Source: Bifidobacterium sp. ESL0790
GTDB taxonomy: Bacteria; Actinomycetota; Actinomycetes; Actinomycetales; Bifidobacteriaceae
Length of the DNA: 64,000 nucleotides
Assembly (NCBI RefSeq): GCF_029395435.1
Contig: NZ_CP113915.1
Location: 1,922,001-1,986,000 of the forward strand
Direction of reading: 5' to 3'
Under the pieces are notes generated by a model. That model did not search any database, was not told the DNA's origin, and was given only the letters and a program-made list of their open reading frames with translations. How positions within the stretch are numbered: the first letter of the stretch is position 1; each line of letters begins with the position of its first letter. The position numbers were made by a program, and so were the translations under genes. Below are positions 10,198-19,579 of this stretch, piece after piece.

Positions 10198-12137
10198 CAG
10201 CGATCACCCTCCTTCGGCTCGGCTTCCGGGGTTTGCGGAGTGTTCGGGGCATCCGAGGCTTCGGCCTTATCCTTATCCGCCTTATCCTCAACAGCCCCGG
10301 ACTTCTCGCGATGTTCCGCGCCGTCCACGTCGAGCTTCATCAGCGTGGTGCCGGCGTCCACGGAATCGGACGGACCGACGAAAATCTTCTGCACAGTACC
10401 GTTGACGGGCGCGTAGACGTAGTTCTCCATCTTCATGCTCTCGAGCACGGCCAGCAGGTCGCCCTTGTTGACCGTCTGGCCCTCCGCCACGTTGACGCGC
10501 GTGACGATGGCCTGCATCGGGGAATCGATGACGCCTGACTTGCCGTCATTGGCCTTGACCTTCTGCTCCACGGCACCTTGGGAGGAGCCACGCAGCGGCT
10601 GGGTCGGACGCTTGGAACCGCGGGCGCGGGCGGAACCCATGAGGTTGTCGACGATGTCGCGCGGCACGGTGAGCTTGACGCGCTTGTTGTCCACCTCGAT
10701 GACGAAGGAGTCGGTCTCCTGCTTCTTGGGCTGCTGCTCCTCGCCGCCGCTCATCGAAGCGGGCTGGCCGCTTCCGGCGCTCTTGGGCTTGCGGTTGAGG
10801 TACTTGCGCTCGAGCCACTTGGTATACACAGAGAACGGATGGTCCTCGGCGGTGAATTCAGGGTCGTTGAAGACTGTCTCGAAAAGAGACTTCGGCGTGG
10901 GCACGCCCTCGAGGTTGAACTCCTTCAACGCGCGACGCACGCGGGCGACGGCGGTGGGCCGGTCCTGCGCGGTGACGACGAGCTTGCCCATCATCGAATC
11001 GAACTTCGGGGAGACCACGTCGCCCACCTTCACGCCGGAATCGATGCGGATGCCGGGGCCGCTGGGCCAATCCAGGCGGGTCAGGGTACCGCCGCTCGGA
11101 GTGAGGTTCTTGTCGGGATTCTCGCTGGTGATGCGCAGCTCGAAGGCGTGGCCGTGACTTTCGGGGGCCTGCGTGAGCTCCTCGCCATTGGCGATGTTGA
11201 TCTGCTCGCGCACCAGGTCGAGCCCGGAGACCTGCTCGGAGACGGTGTGCTCCACCTGAAGCCTCGGGTTGACCTCGAGGAAGTAGACCTTGTGCTGCTC
11301 GGTGACCATGAATTCGCAAGTGCCAAGGCCGACATAATCGACGGCGCTGAACAGGCTGCGGGAGTAGCGCTCGAGCTGCTCCTTCTCGCCGTCGGTGAGG
11401 AAGGGGGCCGGGGCCTCCTCGATGAGCTTCTGGTTGCGGCGCTGCACGGTGCAGTCGCGGGTCGAGTAGACGGTGAAGTTGCCGTGGCTGTCGCGGCCGG
11501 ACTGGGTCTCGACGTGGCGGGCCTTGTCGATGAAGAGCTCGACGAAGTACTCATCCAGGTCGCCGCCTTCGAGCGCGTCGTGGTTCATATAGAAGCTGCG
11601 CAGCTCATCGTCGTTGTGCACGAGGGTGATGCCCTTACCGCCGCCACCGTCGGTGCGCTTCATCATCACCGGGTAGCCGTTGATCTGAGCGAACGTCAGG
11701 AGCTCACGCATGTTGCTGACCGGCTCGGAAAGTCCGGGCACCGGAGGCACGTGGGCGCGCTTGGCCACACGGCGGGCGGTGATCTTGTCGCCGAGGTCGG
11801 TCAGGGCCGTCGGGCTCGGGCCGATCCACGTCGCGCCGGCCTTGATGACCTTGTCGGCGAACGAGGCGATCTCGGAAAGATAGCCGTAGCCGGGGTGGAC
11901 GGCGTCGGCGCCGCTGCGGTGCAGCACGTCGATAATCAAATCCTCGTCCATATAGGAACGGTAGGAATCCCCATGCAGCAGATAGGCTTCGTCGGCCATC
12001 TCTACATATTGCGCATCTCTGTCTTGCTCGGCGTAGATGGCGACCGTCGGAATCCCCATCTCATGGGCCGTGCGGATCACGCGCAACGCGATCTCGCCAC
12101 GGTTCGCCACCAGCAGTTTGTTGACATTTTTGACCAT
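10197..12137 (-). CDS. accC: Biotin carboxylase / biotin carboxyl carrier fusion (acyl-CoA carboxylase alpha)
   Basis: A 646-residue alpha subunit. The N-terminal biotin carboxylase (about 1-450) starts with LLVANRGEIALRV and contains the ATP-grasp loop KRTDGGGGKGI and the catalytic EVNPRLQVEH. A charged linker leads to a biotinyl domain with ESMKMEN, where Lys569 is the expected biotin site. An acidic Asp/Ala/Glu tail follows. I chose ATG 12137 because it starts directly before the conserved LLVANRGE block and has AAGGGA about 10 nt upstream. An in-frame start at 12221 would add 28 unconserved residues. It forms a one-base-overlap operon with accD, and birA downstream of its 5' end supplies the ligase that loads Lys569. 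Confidence 0.95.
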   Translation of the reverse strand: MVKNVNKLLVANRGEIALRVIRTAHEMGIPTVAIYAEQDRDAQYVEMADEAYLLHGDSYRSYMDEDLIIDVLHRSGADAVHPGYGYLSEIASFADKVIKAGATWIGPSPTALTDLGDKITARRVAKRAHVPPVPGLSEPVSNMRELLTFAQINGYPVMMKRTDGGGGKGITLVHNDDELRSFYMNHDALEGGDLDEYFVELFIDKARHVETQSGRDSHGNFTVYSTRDCTVQRRNQKLIEEAPAPFLTDGEKEQLERYSRSLFSAVDYVGLGTCEFMVTEQHKVYFLEVNPRLQVEHTVSEQVSGLDLVREQINIANGEELTQAPESHGHAFELRITSENPDKNLTPSGGTLTRLDWPSGPGIRIDSGVKVGDVVSPKFDSMMGKLVVTAQDRPTAVARVRRALKEFNLEGVPTPKSLFETVFNDPEFTAEDHPFSVYTKWLERKYLNRKPKSAGSGQPASMSGGEEQQPKKQETDSFVIEVDNKRVKLTVPRDIVDNLMGSARARGSKRPTQPLRGSSQGAVEQKVKANDGKSGVIDSPMQAIVTRVNVAEGQTVNKGDLLAVLESMKMENYVYAPVNGTVQKIFVGPSDSVDAGTTLMKLDVDGAEHREKSGAVEDKADKDKAEASDAPNTPQTPEAEPKEGDR

Positions 12138-12391
12138 GGTATTAAACGTATCCCTTGGGCCGAACCCCGGTCGAGCATTAAATCCACAAAATCGCCGAGC
12201 CGCTTTTGTAGGTTCGCACAAATGCGTTCACTCGCCGGAATTATCCATACAAAGTATTGATATTTGCCCTGTCATCAGTATCAAACCGTCATTCTGTCTA
12301 GCTTTGCCACCAATATTCGTCTCACAGCGAAAAGATATACAAAGATAGAAAAGAATAAACAAACTTAGAAAAACATAGAAAAGCCCCAAAA

Positions 12392-12422
12392 CCGGCTTAC
12401 AGCACCACGCCGAGAAGCCGGA
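12392..12422 (-). terminator. Probable rho-independent terminator of birA
   Basis: Seven-base arms CCGGCTT and AAGCCGG flank a 15-nt loop. On the minus strand they are followed by TTTTGGGGCTTTT, just 12 nt past the birA stop codon. Confidence 0.6.
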
Positions 12423-12433
12423 AACCCTTTGCT

Positions 12434-13507
12434 TCAGGCGAGGACGCCGACGTCGGCGGTTTTCACCACTTGGAGGGTGCCGGATTCGTCTTCGATGGTC
12501 AGCGAGGCGTCGGGGTTGAGCGAGACCGCCCGACCCTTGAGGCGCGTGCCGTCAGTGAATTTCGCCTCGACCTCGCGGCCAAGCGTCCAGCAGTTGGCGC
12601 GGGTCTCCTCGAGCAGGTTCGGCAGTTCGGTTTGCGGATCGACGGACAACGCGGCCAAGCGGCGACGCAACGAGGTGGCCAAGCGGGCGGCGACCGTATC
12701 GCGCATGGTCCGGGAGTCAGGGAGGTTGCGGTAGAGCAGCTGGAGCGAGGTCGAGATTGGGGTGGGCAGCGCGTCGGCTGGCAGGTCGAGGTTGATGCCG
12801 ATGCCGAACATGACGCCTACGGCTGGCTCGGTAGTCGCGTCTGAGGATTTTGAGGGCTGGGCAGATTCGGCGATACCGTTTGTGGCTCCTGCCTGCTCGG
12901 CGTTGGAAGCTTCAGCTGTCGTTGCGGCGTCCTTTGGTTTGACCAAACGATTCATGCCCTCCGGCAATTCCACCAGCTCGGCGAGGATGCCGCCCAGCTT
13001 GTGGCCGTCGTGGAAGATGTCGTTCGGCCACTTGAGCATCAGGCTTTGAGCCGGATCAATAGGTTCGGCTCCACATTCCGCGAGCGCACCGTTCAGGGCG
13101 TCGAGCGCGGCGAGGCCCGCCGCCATGGTGAACCATCCGTTGAGTTCAGGGTCGGCGACCAGGCACTTGGGCAGGGCCGTGATATACGTAACCAAGAACG
13201 ACGAGCCCGCCTTGTCGCTCCACTTGCGGCCCAACCGGCCGTGGCCCGCCGTCTGCGCGTCGGCGCATATCGCGGCCATGCGGGGCTTGCCTTCTGCTAC
13301 GACCTTCAGCGAACCATTGGCCAGCAACTCCCGGCCCAGGATATTCGTGGAATCCACGCCCGCGAGCGCGATGACCTCGTCCGCCGCCCGCTCGGTGCGA
13401 GGCATTTCAGGAATCATGGCCTTGGCTTGTTCGGCGAATGTGCCGTATTCCCGCCGAACCGCATCGATGCGGCGGTCGAGAGCGTTGATGTCTGGATTCT
13501 GAGTCAT
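12434..13507 (-). CDS. birA: Biotin--[acetyl-CoA carboxylase] ligase
   Basis: A 357-residue ligase that activates biotin with ATP and attaches it to the carrier lysine of AccC next door. It has the biotin-binding loop GHGRLGRKW (His in place of the more usual Arg), LKWPNDI, GGILAE and GIGINLD, all in family order. There is no N-terminal winged helix, so it is probably a ligase only and not a repressor. A low-complexity Ala/Ser/Thr insert lies near residues 195-235. ATG 13507 is chosen because TAGAGT sits exactly 7 nt upstream with no Shine-Dalgarno, as in other likely leaderless genes here. A GTG at 13516 is an alternative start. Confidence 0.93.
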   Translation of the reverse strand: MTQNPDINALDRRIDAVRREYGTFAEQAKAMIPEMPRTERAADEVIALAGVDSTNILGRELLANGSLKVVAEGKPRMAAICADAQTAGHGRLGRKWSDKAGSSFLVTYITALPKCLVADPELNGWFTMAAGLAALDALNGALAECGAEPIDPAQSLMLKWPNDIFHDGHKLGGILAELVELPEGMNRLVKPKDAATTAEASNAEQAGATNGIAESAQPSKSSDATTEPAVGVMFGIGINLDLPADALPTPISTSLQLLYRNLPDSRTMRDTVAARLATSLRRRLAALSVDPQTELPNLLEETRANCWTLGREVEAKFTDGTRLKGRAVSLNPDASLTIEDESGTLQVVKTADVGVLA

Positions 13508-13514
13508 AGCAACC

Positions 13515-13520
13515 ACTCTA
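13515..13520 (-). promoter_or_regulatory. -10 box TAGAGT of birA (leaderless)
   Basis: TAGAGT ends 7 nt before the birA ATG. This leaves no room for a ribosome binding site if transcription starts at the usual distance. Confidence 0.5.
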
Positions 13521-13711
13521 CGCGGAATTCCCCAACCGGCCGACCATAATTCCGTATTCGTGCCTTCGCCAAGACCCTACGATGGTAACCAATCGAACCG
13601 GATGACGAGGATGTGGTTTCACACCTCTATATTGTGGACATACATATAAGGTCATGAACAGAATGGGGAGACCACGACTTTGCCGCCGGGCGCATGGTTG
13701 GCGAGGCACGG

Positions 13712-13717
13712 TAGAAT
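13712..13717 (+). promoter_or_regulatory. -10 box TAGAAT of membrane protein gene (leaderless)
   Basis: TAGAAT followed by a 7-nt spacer and then the ATG at 13725. Divergent from birA. Confidence 0.5.
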
Positions 13718-13724
13718 CCAAGGC

Positions 13725-16322
13725 ATGAGCAATGCCAACGATTCCGCAGGACTGCGGCCGGACGCCGAGGGCGAGAACGGCCACATGTCAGGCGTCACGC
13801 AACCCGAGGCATCGCCCGAAAACGATTCCCCATCAATGTCGCGCGACACGCAAGCGGAAAAGGAAACGGCAAGCGAAGCCACAGATTCCAATGGCCCCAG
13901 TAACTCCGGCACGAACGCGACGGCAACGAAACGGCCCGGCAAAGTCAGCGCGACGGCTCGCTGGGGATTGACGGTTTTGGCATGCCTGTGGCTGGCATGG
14001 TGCACCGCCATCGGTCCGCTTTACCGACAGTTCGACCTGAACCCGGGCGCGGCCACGCTCAACGCCTTCTCGTGGGTCAACGGCCTGATCTTTGTGCTCA
14101 CGTTTTGCGCCTACCTTATTGTCGTGGTCGAGCTGGTGCGGTTCGCGCGCGGATTGCGGCTCGTGCCACGGCGCGTCAGCTGGTGGTTCCGACGCACGGT
14201 CATCAGGCTGCATCATAACAACGGCCCAGCGCAGCCAGCCGCCATCGTCGTCGATACTTCTTCCGTAACGTCGGCCAGCGAAGTCGAGAAGGTCAACAAA
14301 ACGGTAATAGCTGGAACGACGGCAACGGCCACGGCCGATACTTCGATAACCGACGGCGACGCGATAGACACTGCAATACATAGGAATGCGGATAATTCCA
14401 AAAACGCCGTACCAATCGACGCTACTGCCGCTAAAGACGCCACTTCGTCCGATTCCGAAAACGAAACAGACAAATCCACTGGCTCCAAAAATTCCAAACG
14501 CCACCGCCTGCGCAAGTTCGCGCGCAAGGCCCTGGTGTGGTTCAAGCACGTTCTCATGCGCGGCACCGACCGCTGGTGGAAGATCGCGCTGATCCTGCTG
14601 GTCTTCTGGCTGTGGGTGCCCACCACGCTCGTCACTGCGTTCGGCGCCGACCTGCGCAGCCAATTCCGCGAGTTCAGCTGGGCCTGGAACCAATGGACCG
14701 GCATGAAGGAGCCCTATATCGGCTTCTTCTCGTTCGTCCCGATGGACATCTACCCCACCGCGCATTACCTGTGGCCCTCCGACCCCACCTACCTGACCGA
14801 CCAGCACAACATCGTGCTGACCATGGTCTACGGCGCGGTGGCGGCGCTCTCACGCTTCTTCACCGGCTCGAACGACTGGGGCATCGTGGCGCTCTCCTCC
14901 GGGCAGTTCCTCTTCGCGGTCTTCTGCGTGGCGGTGACGGCCGACCGGTTCTTTAACAGGCCTTGGCTGGATTACGCGACCAAGCAATCCGGGGAAGACA
15001 CGGGCTCACCCGCATCGGCAACCAGCGCCACGGACCAAACCGCCATCGACCCTCTGCCCAAGATAGGTCCGCTCCCCCGTTTTATCATTCTGGCCTTCTT
15101 CATCGTCTGTCCTCTGGTTCTCTTCTCGACCATCAGCCTGACCAAATCGCCGCTCTACGCCTTCGCGTTCATCTGGTGGTTCGCCGTCGGCTATGAGCTG
15201 CTCATGACGCGCAACGGCAAGGACAATAACAACAAAGACGGCAAATCCGCCACCTCGCTACGCCGCCAGATACGCGGCCACAGCCTCGTCGCGCTCATCG
15301 TCTCGACCTGTGTGATGCTGATCTCCGCCAAATACGCCTGGTACATCCTCATCATCGAAATCGTGATTCTGCTGCTCGCCGACCGCAAGCGCTGGAAGGT
15401 CTTCGTTGTCGGCATGCTGGCACCGCTCATCATCGTGCACGGAGGCCTGGCGATGGTGGTCGCCAGCGGCCACGTGATCGGCGGAGACCCCATCGAAAGC
15501 CACGGCGTGCAGCTCCAGCAGATCGCCCGCGTGGCCAAACTCAACCCGAAGAGCATCCCGCAGTCCGCACGCGACGAGCTCGCCCCGATCTTCAACCTGG
15601 ACCAGATGGCCGAGGCCTACAAGCAGCAGGACGCCGACCCCGTGAAATCCTCCGGCATCCAGTCGAAGAAGGTGAGCTACCGCTGGCGCACGGTGACCAA
15701 GGCCGACATGGCCAACCTCGACAAGGCCTGGCTTGAGATCGTGAAGGCCAACCCGCGCGTCTCGCTCGACGCCCTGATGGCCAAGAGCTACGGTTATTTC
15801 GACATCGCCGACAAGCCCTACATCGACATGACCTATTACGTCTCCAACGACTACGTGCGCAACTCGACCTCATGGATCGGCACCTGGTGCTCCGGCTGGC
15901 GGCAATGGGTCACACAGGTGGCCAAGCAGTGGAGCGGGCTGCCGGTGCTCGGGTGGATCATCCACGGCAACTTCTACGTCATCGCCACGCTGCTCATCGG
16001 CGCGGCCGAGGTCATCCAACGCCGTTGGCGCACGCTCGCCACGCATATCCCGCTGCTGCTGCTCATGGGGGTCATGATCACCTCGCCGGCCAACAATTTC
16101 GAGCGCCACATGCTGCCGTTGGTCTTCCTCTTCGGGTTCATATTGATTACCTTCTGGCAGGATAGCTACGCGACGCGGCAGGCCAAGGCGCAGGAGATTG
16201 CGGCGCATAAGGGCAAGGCGACGCATCGAGACCAGACGGTCCTCGTCGAAGCACCCTCCAATCAGGCCGAATCAGGCGATTCTCTTCATACCGGGGCGCA
16301 ACAAGCTAGAATGAAGGCATGA
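13725..16322 (+). CDS. Large polytopic membrane protein, GT-C/DUF6020-like
   Basis: An 865-residue membrane protein of unknown function. Residues 1-75 are hydrophilic and low complexity. Membrane segments are visible from about 80 onward (GLTVLACLWLAWC, LIFVLTFCAYLIVVVELV). A second Ser/Thr/Asp-rich stretch of about 80 residues follows, then roughly ten more hydrophobic segments and a soluble loop around 600-730. The overall plan resembles GT-C-type glycosyltransferases or the DUF6020 family; this is inference from topology, not a recognised motif. The ATG at 13725 lies 7 nt after TAGAAT. The stop overlaps the next gene by four bases (ATGA). A start at 13680 in the same frame would ignore the promoter box. 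Confidence 0.8.
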   Translation: MSNANDSAGLRPDAEGENGHMSGVTQPEASPENDSPSMSRDTQAEKETASEATDSNGPSNSGTNATATKRPGKVSATARWGLTVLACLWLAWCTAIGPLYRQFDLNPGAATLNAFSWVNGLIFVLTFCAYLIVVVELVRFARGLRLVPRRVSWWFRRTVIRLHHNNGPAQPAAIVVDTSSVTSASEVEKVNKTVIAGTTATATADTSITDGDAIDTAIHRNADNSKNAVPIDATAAKDATSSDSENETDKSTGSKNSKRHRLRKFARKALVWFKHVLMRGTDRWWKIALILLVFWLWVPTTLVTAFGADLRSQFREFSWAWNQWTGMKEPYIGFFSFVPMDIYPTAHYLWPSDPTYLTDQHNIVLTMVYGAVAALSRFFTGSNDWGIVALSSGQFLFAVFCVAVTADRFFNRPWLDYATKQSGEDTGSPASATSATDQTAIDPLPKIGPLPRFIILAFFIVCPLVLFSTISLTKSPLYAFAFIWWFAVGYELLMTRNGKDNNNKDGKSATSLRRQIRGHSLVALIVSTCVMLISAKYAWYILIIEIVILLLADRKRWKVFVVGMLAPLIIVHGGLAMVVASGHVIGGDPIESHGVQLQQIARVAKLNPKSIPQSARDELAPIFNLDQMAEAYKQQDADPVKSSGIQSKKVSYRWRTVTKADMANLDKAWLEIVKANPRVSLDALMAKSYGYFDIADKPYIDMTYYVSNDYVRNSTSWIGTWCSGWRQWVTQVAKQWSGLPVLGWIIHGNFYVIATLLIGAAEVIQRRWRTLATHIPLLLLMGVMITSPANNFERHMLPLVFLFGFILITFWQDSYATRQAKAQEIAAHKGKATHRDQTVLVEAPSNQAESGDSLHTGAQQARMKA
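16307..16312 (+). promoter_or_regulatory. -10 box TAGAAT of PucR-type regulator (leaderless, inside upstream gene)
   Basis: TAGAAT lies 6 nt before the regulator ATG, within the last codons of the upstream membrane protein gene. The regulator could therefore be transcribed on its own. Confidence 0.45.
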
Positions 16323-17335
16323 GCATGCGCAACGTCCCCGATTTCCTAGACCTGGTCGTTGGCATGAGCGGCCCGGACGGCTCCAATGCCGGAGGCGGCA
16401 GCTGCGGCAATGACGATAACAACGGTGGCCAAAACGACAATATAACCGCCACTGATCCCCATCAGACCGCCACCCACACTGGCGAACACGCCAATAATAA
16501 TGGCACCGGCGCCGACACTCGCATCAAGGTCCTCGCGGACATCCAGGACAATCCCTCGCACGCCCCGCATCTCGATATCACCGACAAGGCGACCTTGGAA
16601 TCCATCGCCTTCGAATGTCTCGCCGACGGCCTGTGCGACGGCCGAGTGTACTCGCTGCTGCATGTGTTGGACTGGCCAGACGAATTCTCCTGCTTCGCCA
16701 TCGGCGGCACGCAGGCCATAGATTTCGCCACTTCGCGAACGCTCATCGAGCGTAAGGTGCACGACCTAGGCGGGCAATACTGCCTGGTCGGACGCGCCAA
16801 CGAGCTAACGCTCGCGCTGATCGTCACCCAAGGGGCCGTGACCCCCGAGGTGACCTGCACCGCCGTGATGGAGGCGTTCGCCGACGACCAGCCGGTGTGC
16901 CTCGGCCCCACCCGGCGCAATCTCGCCGGAGCGGCGCATTCGTTGGCGGCCACGCTGGCCTCGTTTGAGGCGCTGCCCGCGATCGGCGCGCTTTCAAGGC
17001 CGATGCGAGCGGACGACATGCTCCCCGAGCGCGCGCTGATCGGCGACGAGGACGCGGCCGACGAGCTTTACGAGCACGTCTATCGCAGCCTGTTGACCGA
17101 CAATGACAACGACCCGACGTTGCAGACCGTCTCCACCTTCCTCGACAACGGCGGCTCGTTGGATGTCACCGCCAAGGAACTCAACGTGCATCCGAACACC
17201 GTGCGATACCGCATCAAACGCGCGGCCGAATCCACCGGCTGGGACGCCAGCGACCCACGAGACGCCTTCGTGCTGCGCGCCGCCATCGTCATCGGCCGCA
17301 TCCGCGACCATCATCGCGCATCCGTTCATCACTAA
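16319..17335 (+). CDS. PucR-family helix-turn-helix transcriptional regulator (FasR-like)
   Basis: A 338-residue regulator. Residues 1-65 are Gly/Asn/Asp-rich and probably disordered. The middle resembles the GGDEF-like ligand region of CdaR/PucR proteins. The C-terminus (about 270-335) is a PucR helix-turn-helix: FLDNGGSLDVTAKELNVHPN followed by TVRYRIKRA. In Streptomyces a PucR-type protein, FasR, activates fatty acid synthesis genes. Here the gene sits at the end of the FAS/carboxylase/birA block, so control of that block is a reasonable inference but not shown. The ATG is preceded at 6 nt by TAGAAT, and the gene overlaps the upstream membrane protein gene by 4 nt. Confidence 0.85.
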   Translation: MSMRNVPDFLDLVVGMSGPDGSNAGGGSCGNDDNNGGQNDNITATDPHQTATHTGEHANNNGTGADTRIKVLADIQDNPSHAPHLDITDKATLESIAFECLADGLCDGRVYSLLHVLDWPDEFSCFAIGGTQAIDFATSRTLIERKVHDLGGQYCLVGRANELTLALIVTQGAVTPEVTCTAVMEAFADDQPVCLGPTRRNLAGAAHSLAATLASFEALPAIGALSRPMRADDMLPERALIGDEDAADELYEHVYRSLLTDNDNDPTLQTVSTFLDNGGSLDVTAKELNVHPNTVRYRIKRAAESTGWDASDPRDAFVLRAAIVIGRIRDHHRASVHH

Positions 17336-17376
17336 TCAACCGGCCCCAGTCATCAATCGCCGCCACACGCCAACCC

Positions 17377-17961
17377 GTTGCAATCGTGACGCTTATCCGC
17401 CTATTAGCGTCACATTTACAACAAAATCTTTAGCCGACTATTGCAATTGTGACGCAAAACCGCCTATTAGCGTCACATCCGCAACAGGCAGGTCGCCCAC
17501 CTTGCAATCGTGACGCTTATCTGCCCATCCGCGTCACATTTGCAACCGGACCCACTCCCAACCTTGCGATCGCGACGCAAACCTGACCATCAGCGTCACA
17601 TCCGCAACTGTCCATCGACATCGCGCCAAAACCATCCAACCCCACCTTGCAAATGCGACGCAAAACCACCCATCCCCGTCACATTTGCAACCGGACCCAC
17701 TCCCAACCTTGCGATTGCGACGCAAAACTGCCTGTCCGCGTCACATCCGCAACTGTCCACCGACATCACGACTAAAACCATCCAACCCCACCTTGCAAAT
17801 GCGACGCAAAACCACCCATCCCCGTCACATTTGCAACCAGACTCACTCCCAACCTTACGATCACGACGCAAACCTGACCATCAGCATCACATTTGCAACT
17901 GGACCCACTCCCAACCTTGCGATTGTGACGCAAAACCGCCTGTTTGCGTCACATTTGCAAC
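17377..17961. repeat. Tandem array of nine 46-nt inverted-repeat units (family A, array 1)
   Basis: This fills most of the 17336-18140 gap. Each unit is a left arm close to GTTGCAAATGTGACGC, a 14-nt centre, and the complementary right arm GCGTCACATTTGCAAC. Units start at 17377, 17440, 17501, 17563, 17646, 17708, 17792, 17854 and 17916. Gaps between units are 15-17 nt, except two of 37-38 nt. The unit pairs around 17563-17899 recur with a 146-nt period. It lies between the PucR gene and the convergent rplKA operon. A reading frame through it is only a by-product of the period. Confidence 0.9.
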
Positions 17962-18031
17962 GAGTGGACCTACACAGGGGAAATCATTCTCATACTATCC
18001 CGGAACTGCCCCGGCGAATCCTGGGCATAGC

Positions 18032-18071
18032 AAAGGGCTCCGAACCTCATCAGGAGATTCGGAGCCCTTTT
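18032..18071. terminator. Bidirectional terminator between regulator and rplA
   Basis: Arms AAAGGGCTCCGAA and TTCGGAGCCCTTT pair perfectly across a 13-nt loop and end in T runs on both strands. This suits the convergent genes on either side. Confidence 0.85.
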
Positions 18072-18140
18072 AGCTATTCGCCTATCCGCCGTTCTCAGTG
18101 AGTCAACGAACCGGCGAATCAGCCCTATCTAAGCCACAGC

Positions 18141-18833
18141 TCAGGCGAGAGTCGCGATGTCGAGCGGGACACCGGGGCCCATCGTGGAGGTGAGCGTCGC
18201 CTTGGAGATGTAACGGCCCTTCACGGTCGCGGGGCGCAGACGCTTGATCTCGTCGGCCACGGCCTGGAAGTTCTCGACCAGAGCCTTGTCATCGAACGAC
18301 TTCTTGCCGATGATGAAGGAGAGGTTGCCGTCCTTGTCGACGCGGAACTCGATCTTGCCACCCTTGATGTCCTTGACGGCCTTGGCCACATCCATGGTCA
18401 CGGTGCCGGTCTTCGGGTTCGGCATGAGGCCACGGGGGCCGAGCACGCGGCCCAGACGGCCGACCTTGCCCATCATGTCGGGCGTCGCCACAACGGCGTC
18501 GAAGTCGAGGAAACCGCCCTGAACCTTGGCGACCATGTCGTCGTCACCGACCAGGTCGGCGCCGGCCTCGGTGGCCTCGGTGGCCTTGGGGCCACGCGCG
18601 AAGACGAGGACGGTCGCGGTCTTGCCGGTGCCGTTGGGCAGGTTGACCACGCCACGGACGAGCTGGTCGGCCTTGCGGGGGTCGACGCCGAGGCTGTAGG
18701 TGGCCTCGATAGTCTCGTCGAAACCGCGCTCCGGCATGCTCTTCAGCAGAGCGATGGCCTCGGCGGCGGTGTAGAGGTTGCTGTTGTCGACCTTCTCGGC
18801 CGCTTCGCGATACTTCTTGGAATGCTTAGTCAT
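18141..18833 (-). CDS. rplA: 50S ribosomal protein L1
   Basis: A 230-residue L1, normal length. It binds 23S rRNA at the L1 stalk and in many bacteria represses its own rplK-rplA mRNA. The signature [12 protein letters not shown] is present, as are the N-terminal SKKYREA and C-terminal [11 protein letters not shown]. It begins 14 nt after rplK, preceded by GGGGACAC, and forms a two-gene operon with it. The bidirectional terminator at 18032 closes the operon. Confidence 0.98.
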   Translation of the reverse strand: MTKHSKKYREAAEKVDNSNLYTAAEAIALLKSMPERGFDETIEATYSLGVDPRKADQLVRGVVNLPNGTGKTATVLVFARGPKATEATEAGADLVGDDDMVAKVQGGFLDFDAVVATPDMMGKVGRLGRVLGPRGLMPNPKTGTVTMDVAKAVKDIKGGKIEFRVDKDGNLSFIIGKKSFDDKALVENFQAVADEIKRLRPATVKGRYISKATLTSTMGPGVPLDIATLA

Positions 18834-18847
18834 CTCTGTGTCCCCTC

Positions 18848-19276
18848 TCAGCCTTCGACCGTGATGCCCATCGAACGGGCGGTGCCCGCGATGATCTTCA
18901 TTCCGGCCTCGACGTCGCGAGCGGAAAGATCGGCCATCTTGGTCTCGGCGATCTCACGGACCTGAGCCGAGGTGACGGAACCGACCTTGTGGGTCAGCGG
19001 GTTGTCGGTGCCCTTCTTGATGCCGGCGGCCTTGAGCAGCAGGGCTGCGGCCGGCGGGGTCTTAAGAACGTAATCGAACGAGCGATCCTCGTAGACGGTG
19101 ATCTCGACAGGAACGACCTGCCCCATCTTGTCTTTCGTCGCCTCGTTGTAGGACTTGCAGAAGTCCATGATGTTGACGCCGTGCGAGCCGAGCGCCGGGC
19201 CGAGCGGCGGGGCCGGGTTGGCCTTGCCGGCCTCGATCTGCAGCTTGATCAGCGCAGTGACCTTCTTTTTAGCCAT
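18848..19276 (-). CDS. rplK: 50S ribosomal protein L11
   Basis: A 142-residue L11, which forms the GTPase-associated centre of the large subunit. It starts [13 protein letters not shown] and has [20 protein letters not shown], as in all L11 proteins. ATG 19276 gives the standard length, and an AAAAGGAG lies upstream. An in-frame extension to 19363 is not conserved. It is the first gene of the rplK-rplA operon, downstream of nusG. Confidence 0.98.
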
Positions 19277-19579
19277 GGAAATGGCTCCTTTTCTTGTCCG
19301 TGCGGTGCAATCGGTCGCCTGTAACGCCTTGCGATATATCGAGTAAAAACCTTGGTATATCAAGCGTCACGGGTCTCCTCCCGCAACTGATATTGCTGTG
19401 CTGTGCTAGCGGGTCTCCCCTCCAGACACAAGCCTTTCTATTATTCCAGTCCATCGCGACAACGACAATGTTGATTCAGCAATAATTATTGATCAAATCG
19501 ACAACAACGCACCTGAAACGAACAATGCCGCAGACCTTGCGACCTGCGGCACCTCACTAAAACCTAAACGAAACGGAAC
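19277..19579 (-). other. Leader region of rplKA and nusG 3' region
   Basis: A 303-nt gap. Near its low-complexity right end is the nusG hairpin at 19526-19551. The rest should hold the rplKA promoter and 5' leader. I could not pick a convincing promoter or a clear L1-binding mimic by eye. Confidence 0.4.
19526..19551 (-). terminator. Hairpin after nusG
   Basis: TGCCGCAG and CTGCGGCA form an 8-bp stem with a 10-nt loop, 28 nt past the nusG stop. The following T run on the minus strand is weak, so termination may be partial. Confidence 0.5.

Noticed and set aside
17377..17961. CRISPR array
   Set aside because: Although repeats are regularly spaced, each 46-nt unit is an inverted repeat, spacers are only 15-38 nt and are themselves repeated, and no cas gene is near. 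The same holds for 47553-48123.
17510..18073. 187-residue frame through the repeat array
   Set aside because: Its sequence is just the translation of the 61- and 146-nt repeats, rich in Pro/Thr/His, and two other frames are equally open.
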